This document shows positions 59,521 to 64,000 of a stretch of DNA of 64,000 nucleotides, in pieces. The notes beneath the pieces were generated by a model. The model did not search any database. It had not been told where the DNA came from and was given only the letters and a program-made list of their open reading frames with translations. Where the stretch lies: positions 72,499 through 136,498 of the forward strand of contig NZ_JOAI01000045.1 in NCBI RefSeq assembly GCF_000717715.1. The letters run 5' to 3'. A program made the position numbers and the translations under genes. Source of the DNA: Streptomyces sp. NRRL B-24484 (GTDB taxonomy: Bacteria; Actinomycetota; Actinomycetes; Streptomycetales; Streptomycetaceae). Within the stretch, counting starts at the first letter, position 1, and each line of letters starts with the position of its first letter.

Positions 59521-59909
59521 CCCTCGCCGCCCGGTCCGGGCACCGCCTCGGCGGGGCTGTCGAGCACCTGGAAGATCTCGCCCGCGCCGGTGATCTCCAG
59601 CATCCGCCGGACCATCGCGGTCGGGGCGGCGAGCACCACCTCACCGCCCTCGGCCTGCGCCGACAGCCGGGCCCGCAGCAGCAGGTTCAGCCCGGTGGAG
59701 TCGCAGAAGGTCAGGCCGGAGCAGTCCACCACCACCAGGCCGGGCGGGTCCCGCAGCGCCCCGTCCAGGGCCACGCGGAACGGCTCGGCGCTGTCGTGGT
59801 CCAGTTCGCCCGCCAGTGCCAGCACCCAGCGGCCGGCCGACCGGTCCACGGAGACGGTCAGCTGGTCGGCGCCGGCGGGTCCGCCGCGCGCCGCAGTGTC
59901 GGCGTCCAT
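59517..59909 (-). CDS. STAS-domain anti-anti-sigma factor
   Basis: 130 residues: [40 protein letters not shown] (target serine), [20 protein letters not shown]. The unphosphorylated form should capture the HATPase anti-sigma encoded by the overlapping next gene and free the sigma factor. ATG 59909 is chosen (GGGAGGAG six bases upstream); a longer reading from 59960 lacks a site. Paralogue at 10332-10727. Confidence 0.92.
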   Translation of the reverse strand: MDADTAARGGPAGADQLTVSVDRSAGRWVLALAGELDHDSAEPFRVALDGALRDPPGLVVVDCSGLTFCDSTGLNLLLRARLSAQAEGGEVVLAAPTAMVRRMLEITGAGEIFQVLDSPAEAVPGPGGEG

Positions 59910-60011
59910 CGCCGGCTCCTCCCGTACGAGGGGGTGCTCATCTCCACCATAGGTCGGCACCGGCCGCCGTCCCCGGCAGCGCTCCGGCGGTACGGCCGTC
60001 CGCGGCCCCGG

Positions 60012-62567
60012 TCAGACCAGGCGCAGGCCCACCAGGCAGGTGTCGTCGAGCGGGTTGGGGGCGCCGAGGCGGCGCAGCACGTGGTCGAGGCAGCCCTCGA
60101 TGTCGTCGGCGCGGTAGTCGCGCAGCGCCTCGACCAGGCGGTGCACGCCGCGGCCGAGGTCGCCGCCGCGGCGCTCGACCAGGCCGTCGGTGTAGAGCAG
60201 CAGGGTGTCGCCGGGGTCCAGGTGCAGCCGGGCCGGGCGGTAGCGGGCGGCGGGCACCGCGCCGAGGAGCATGCCGTCGGGCATCTCCAGCAGCCGGGCC
60301 TCGCCGCCGCCGCGGGTGACGACCGGGGGCAGGTGGCCGGCCCGGGCCCAGTCGAGGGTCCGGGCGGCCGGGTCGAGGCGGCCGCAGACGGCGGTGGCGG
60401 TGTAGTTGCCGCGTTCGTGGCAGAGCATCCGGTTGAGCCCGGCGAGCAGTTCCTCGGGCGGTGCGCCGGTGTAGGCGAGGCCGCGCAGGGCGTGCCGCAG
60501 GTTGGCCATGCCGGCGGCTGCGGGCAGGCCGTGGCCGGAGACGTCGCCGACCACGACGAGCACGGTGCCGTCGGGCAGCGCGAGGACGTCCCACCAGTCG
60601 CCGCCGACCTTGTTGCCCCGGCCGGCGGGCAGGTAGCGGGCGGCGGTGCGCAGCCCGGGGGCGGGCGGGCCGGCCGGGGCGTCCATCAGGGCGCGCTGCA
60701 GGGCGACGACGGCGCGGTGCTCGGTGTCGGCGCGGCGGCGCTGCTCGGCGAGCCGGGTGCGGGTGCCGGCGAGGGCCTGCTCGGCGCGGCGGCGGCCGGT
60801 GACGTCCTGCACCACACCGCGGACGGCGACCGCGGCGGGCCGTTCGAGGCCGCGGACGGCGGTGGCGAGCACCCGCAGGCTGCGCACCTCCGTCTCCCGG
60901 CCGACCCGGAACTCCAGGGTGGTGTCGGCGGCCCCGGCGAGCAGGCCGGCGGCCGCGGCTCGGACGCCGTCCCGGTCGCCGGGGACCACGGCGGCCAGTG
61001 CCTGGGCGAGGCCGATCCCGCCGCTGCCGTCGTCGGGCAGGCCGAGCAGCCGGGGGACCTCGGGCGAGCAGGTGAGCCGGGTGCTGCCGGGCTCCCAGCT
61101 CCAGGTGCCGAGCCGGGCGAGCCGCTGGGCCTGGGCGAGCTGGGTCTCCCGGCGGTCCCGCTCGTCGTGGGCGCGCCAGCTGACCAGGACGCCGTCCAGG
61201 AAGGGCGTGGCGTGCAGGGTCATCGCGGAGGCCCGGACGGCGCCGCCGACGACCTCCTCGAAGCGCTCGGCGCCGCCCTCGTAGGGGACGCCGGTGGCGG
61301 CGACCTCCAGCAGCCGGCCGAAGGTGCCGGAGGCGACCATGCCCGGGTACAGCTCGGTGAGGCGGCGTCCGACCATGGCCTCGGCGGTGCGGCCGGCCAG
61401 GTCGACGGTGGCCGCGTTGGCGTGCTCGACCCGCAGGTCCGCGACGCCGCCGTCGGGGTCGCGGACGGCGCCGAGGATCAGCACCGGGTCGAGCAGGGCG
61501 TCCAGCACGGCCCGGAACCACGGTTCGGCGACCGGCGCGGCCCGGCCGGGCCCGGCGGTGCCGGTGGCGACCCGCTCCAGTTCGGCGGCGCAGAGCGCGG
61601 CCACCGCGGCGAGGTACCGCTCGGCCTCCGGATCGGGGCGGTACTCCTCGGCCCAGCCGAGCTTCATCGCGCCGATCACCCGGCCGCCGGCGCGCAGCGG
61701 CAGGGCGCATACCGTGCGGCCGGGGACGAGGTCCTCGCCGGGCACGTCGGGGTAGCGGGCCGCGAAGTCCTTGCGGGTGGCGACCCAGACGGCAGTGCCC
61801 GACTGGGCGGCCTCGGTCAGCGGCAGGGCGGTCATCGGCGGGATGCGCTGCCACTGGCTGAGCCGGTGCGCGGAGACGCCGTGGCTGCCGACCAGGCGCA
61901 GGGCACCGTCGGGTTCGAGCAGGGCGAGCACGGCCGCGGTGACGCCCAGCGGGGCCAGCGCGGTGTCGTGCAGCAGCCGGGCGAGGTCCTCGGTGCTGCC
62001 GCCGGAGGCCAGGGCGGCCGCGGCGAGGTGGTAGCGGGCGGCGAGTCCGCGGGCGGGCAGCCCCTCGGCGGAGGGTTCGGGGTCGCCGGGGCCGGGTGTC
62101 GGCCCGGGGAGCTCCTCGGGCCCGGTGGCACCGGCGGGCAGCGGGCCGGTGCCGGCGGCCCCGTTGTCGATGGGTGCGGCGGTGCCGACCACCTCGGCGG
62201 CGATCTCCACCAGCTTGCGGTTGGTGTCCTGGGAGAGCCGGACGAGCCGGTCGAAGGCCTGGTCGGGCGTGCCGCCCTCGCGCTCGGCGAGCATGCCCTT
62301 GGCCTGCTCGATGACGGCGCGGGTGCGCATGGCGGTCTGCAGGCCCTCGACCTCGGCCCGCAGCCGGTCGACGGTGGCCTGCAGCACGGACCGCTCGGCC
62401 GTCCCCGCGGTGGTGGCGGGTCCCGGGCCGGGCGGCGCCGCGGACGGTTGTTCTGCGCGGCCTGCCACGGAGTCAGGGTAGCTCCGCGACCCTGACTCCG
62501 TGGCAGGCCGCCCCGCCCGGCCGCCCGGCACCGCCGTCCGGAGCGGGGCGGCCGGACGGGTGGTCAT
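60012..62567 (-). CDS. SpoIIE-type PP2C phosphatase with ANTAR-like, GAF and PAS domains
   Basis: 851 residues. ANTAR-like helices at ~65-125 (LQTAMRTRAVIEQAKGMLAE, GTPDQAFDRLVRLSQDTNRK), GAF ~180-340, PAS ~355-500 (ILGAVRDPDGGVADLRVEHA), PP2C core ~620-850 ([64 protein letters not shown]). It should activate the STAS protein encoded next. ATG 62567 overlaps the sigma stop (ATGA). GTG 62468 is an alternative start that would lie inside a 22-bp inverted repeat. Architecture parallels the phosphatase at 52769-55054. Confidence 0.92.
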   Translation of the reverse strand: MTTRPAAPLRTAVPGGRAGRPATESGSRSYPDSVAGRAEQPSAAPPGPGPATTAGTAERSVLQATVDRLRAEVEGLQTAMRTRAVIEQAKGMLAEREGGTPDQAFDRLVRLSQDTNRKLVEIAAEVVGTAAPIDNGAAGTGPLPAGATGPEELPGPTPGPGDPEPSAEGLPARGLAARYHLAAAALASGGSTEDLARLLHDTALAPLGVTAAVLALLEPDGALRLVGSHGVSAHRLSQWQRIPPMTALPLTEAAQSGTAVWVATRKDFAARYPDVPGEDLVPGRTVCALPLRAGGRVIGAMKLGWAEEYRPDPEAERYLAAVAALCAAELERVATGTAGPGRAAPVAEPWFRAVLDALLDPVLILGAVRDPDGGVADLRVEHANAATVDLAGRTAEAMVGRRLTELYPGMVASGTFGRLLEVAATGVPYEGGAERFEEVVGGAVRASAMTLHATPFLDGVLVSWRAHDERDRRETQLAQAQRLARLGTWSWEPGSTRLTCSPEVPRLLGLPDDGSGGIGLAQALAAVVPGDRDGVRAAAAGLLAGAADTTLEFRVGRETEVRSLRVLATAVRGLERPAAVAVRGVVQDVTGRRRAEQALAGTRTRLAEQRRRADTEHRAVVALQRALMDAPAGPPAPGLRTAARYLPAGRGNKVGGDWWDVLALPDGTVLVVVGDVSGHGLPAAAGMANLRHALRGLAYTGAPPEELLAGLNRMLCHERGNYTATAVCGRLDPAARTLDWARAGHLPPVVTRGGGEARLLEMPDGMLLGAVPAARYRPARLHLDPGDTLLLYTDGLVERRGGDLGRGVHRLVEALRDYRADDIEGCLDHVLRRLGAPNPLDDTCLVGLRLV
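62457..62511. repeat. 22-bp perfect inverted repeat near the start of the phosphatase gene
   Basis: Arms 62457-62478 and 62490-62511 are perfectly complementary, with an 11-base loop (TAGCTCCGCGA). It begins 53 bases after the sigma stop, within the 5' part of the phosphatase frame, and could act as an attenuator, a terminator or a protein-binding site. Confidence 0.9.
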
Positions 62568-63505
62568 CCGGCCGTGGCGGGCCGGTCGGCGTCCTGCGGA
62601 CCGGGGTCGTCCAGGCGCTCGCGCAGCTGGCGGAGCGTGGCGGTGAGGATGCGCGAGACGTGCATCTGGGACACGCCGATCCGGGTCGCGATCTCCGACT
62701 GGGTGTGGCCGCCCCAGAACCGCAGCTTCAGGACGGTCCGCTCGCGTTCCGGCAGCTCCCGCAGCAGCGGGCGGACGGACTCGCGGAAGTCGACCAGGTC
62801 GAGGTCCGCGTCGCAGGCGCCGAGGCGGTCCAGCAGCGAGCTGCCGGGCTCGTCGGGGCTGTCCTCGCGGAGCGCGTCCAGCGAGTCCGACCGGTAGGCG
62901 CGGCCGGCGGTGAGGCCGGCTGCCACCTGGTCGGGGGCGAGGCCGAGCTCGTCGGCGAGTTCCTGCGGGGTGGGCAGCCGGCCGAGGTCCTGCTCCATCC
63001 GGTCGGAGGAGCGCGCCACGGTCAGGTAGAGCTCCTGCAGGCTGCGCGGCACCCGGACGGGCCAGGTGGTGTCGCGGAAGAACCGCTTGACCTCACCGGT
63101 GATCGTCGGGATCGCGTAGGTGACGAACTCGACGCCGCGTTCGTGGTCGTAGCCGTCCACGGCCTTGATCAGACCGACCGTGCCGACCTGCAGGATGTCG
63201 TCCATGTCGGCGGCGCGGTGGCGGAAGCCCGCGGCCACGAAGCGGACCAGCGGCATGTTCAGCTCGACGATGGTGCCGCGGACGTAGCTGTACTCGTGGG
63301 TGCCGGGTTCGAGGGCTGCGAGGCGCGCGAAGAGCGCGTCGCTCAGCGCCCGGGCCTCGGCCTTGCCCATGGCCCGCATCTCCTGCGGGGTCGGGCGCGG
63401 CTCGGATGCGCGGTGCACCGGGGCGGTGGCGGGTGCGGCACGGGTCGGCGAAGCGACGGGCGCCGCCTGGGCAGCGGTGGTCGGGGAAGCAACAGCAGCG
63501 GACAC
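62564..63505 (-). CDS. SigB/SigF/SigG-family RNA polymerase sigma factor
   Basis: 313 residues. A ~45-residue Ala/Pro-rich N-terminus, then region 2 (EYSYVRGTIVELNMPLVRFV, DILQVGTVGLIKAVDGYDHE, VEFVTYAIPTITGEVKRFFR), region 3 (WPVRVPRSLQELYLTVARSS) and region 4 (GHTQSEIATRIGVSQMHVSR). Start GTG 63505; the ribosome site is modest. A SigB-type promoter (GGTT-N15-GGGTAG) lies about 200 bases upstream, so it may activate itself. It heads a run with its probable phosphatase, antagonist, anti-sigma and hybrid kinase. Paralogue at 16044-16931. Confidence 0.93.
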   Translation of the reverse strand: MSAAVASPTTAAQAAPVASPTRAAPATAPVHRASEPRPTPQEMRAMGKAEARALSDALFARLAALEPGTHEYSYVRGTIVELNMPLVRFVAAGFRHRAADMDDILQVGTVGLIKAVDGYDHERGVEFVTYAIPTITGEVKRFFRDTTWPVRVPRSLQELYLTVARSSDRMEQDLGRLPTPQELADELGLAPDQVAAGLTAGRAYRSDSLDALREDSPDEPGSSLLDRLGACDADLDLVDFRESVRPLLRELPERERTVLKLRFWGGHTQSEIATRIGVSQMHVSRILTATLRQLRERLDDPGPQDADRPATAG

Positions 63506-63705
63506 GGGGAGTCATCTCCGTGGGGCGGGGGGACCGCAGGACGCGCGCGCGGCGCGACGCTCTGCGGGGGGGGTGGGACACCCTGCCGCCCGACGGCTTC
63601 AGACGGTGGCGTCCCGGCACGACGAGGCGCCGGACGACCCCGGCGGCGGTTGACCACCGGGTCGCGGAGGGGGGCAGCCTGGCCCAACGCCTCCGTCTGG
63701 TCAAT

Positions 63706-63730
63706 CTACCCGCTCGGCGGGCAACCAACC
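63706..63730 (-). promoter_or_regulatory. SigB-type promoter of the sigma/phosphatase operon
   Basis: Minus strand: GGTT, 15 bases, GGGTAG. The untranslated leader would be about 195 bases. The remaining 63506-63953 shows no supportable gene. Confidence 0.55.
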
Positions 63731-63953
63731 CCCGCAGACCGGATTCAAATAGCATCAACCATCGCAAATCCGGCGAATCCCCGGACTTGCCGTCGGCGGC
63801 TCCGCGGTGTCCGGCGGTTCCGCCCGGGTAGGCGCGCAGCGGATCCCCGGACCCGGCAGGCTGCGGCCGGCCCGGGGCGCAGCACGGGGGCCGTGCCACG
63901 ACGACCGGGCTGCAGTCGGAACACTTCGGCGCCCGGAAGGCGATGAGCAGGCC

Positions 63954-64000
63954 ATGACCGTCCCGATCCCGTCCACCACGGCCCGCCCCCGACCCGGGCC
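63954..64000 (+). CDS. Possible start of a gene running out of the window
   Basis: An ATG with a GAGCAGG-like site two to eight bases upstream opens MTVPIPSTTARPRPGP, and the frame is still open at the window end. Only 15 codons are visible, so this may be chance. Confidence 0.25.
   Translation, partial: MTVPIPSTTARPRPG

Noticed and set aside
1..64000. tRNA genes, CRISPR arrays, intact insertion sequences or integrase attachment sites
   Set aside because: No CCA-ended cloverleaf-like segment, no regularly spaced repeats with spacers, and no complete transposase or integrase frame were found by reading.

Overview
The window is about 72-75% G+C with strong third-position GC bias. It encodes WhiB, two SsgA-like proteins, several SpoIIE/STAS/HATPase partner-switching proteins, a spore photoproduct lyase homologue and multi-HAMP hybrid kinase architecture. 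This points to a chromosomal segment of a sporulating actinomycete, most likely Streptomycetaceae (Streptomyces or Kitasatospora). No tRNA, rRNA, CRISPR array or intact mobile element was seen. Mobile or decayed DNA is limited to a transposase remnant near 4.2-4.4 kb, a frameshifted Uma2 gene near 40.3-40.8 kb and a 5'-truncated photolyase at 19.2-19.5 kb.

Layout. 0-4.0 kb: tightly coupled genes for a large TPR/ATPase-type regulator (truncated by the window edge), a cytoplasmic subtilase and a GAF protein, followed by a cytochrome P450. 4.2-8.3 kb: transposase remnant, GlxA-type AraC regulator divergent from a cupin, LuxR-type regulator, MpaB-like oxygenase. 8.5-17 kb: a stress/development block of small proteins (DUF427, CsbD, SsgA-like, anti-sigma and anti-anti-sigma, PRC-barrel, GlsB, WhiB, DUF6458, SRPBCC, MscS, two paralogous unknowns) ending in a SigB/SigF-type sigma factor. 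Several of these genes carry a SigB-type promoter (GNNT-N15/16-GGGYAG or GGGTAC).

17.5-31.4 kb is a photo-oxidative or lipid-modification island: an FAD amine oxidase, a photolyase fragment and a LitR/CarH-like B12 regulator, then a five-gene coupled operon (FAD protein, DUF1365, two cyclopropane-fatty-acid-synthase-like methyltransferases, DUF1295). That operon parallels the mycobacterial SigK locus. Next come SigK and RskA themselves and a divergent spore photoproduct lyase homologue. Near-identical -35/-10 elements (CAATCC or CCATCC, then CCGAAT or CCGAAG) precede the operon, sigK, the lyase gene and, 20 kb away, the DUF427 gene, which gives a local predicted SigK regulon.

31.3-37.3 kb holds the most unusual module: an alpha/beta hydrolase, a trypsin-like protease and a P-loop ATPase that both carry an N-terminal effector-associated (EAD1-like) domain, and a 935-residue STAND-type NTPase with helical repeats. 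All four are co-directional and partly overlapping. The architecture resembles NTP-dependent biological conflict systems and is the best candidate here for an undescribed immune or self-killing system.

37.7-52.7 kb is ordinary accessory and housekeeping content: Nudix, HAD, DUF2231, LuxR-TPR, flavin monooxygenase, a MarR-controlled SRPBCC/EVE operon with an obvious palindromic operator, EEP, DUF1963, a methyltransferase, DJ-1/PfpI, small unknown proteins and a GCS2-type carboxylate-amine ligase. 52.8-63.5 kb is a complete partner-switching signalling array on the minus strand: SigB-type sigma factor, SpoIIE phosphatase, STAS, HATPase anti-sigma, multi-HAMP hybrid kinase and a second SpoIIE phosphatase. 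The kinase gene carries a frameshift within a 99-bp perfect direct repeat in its HAMP array.
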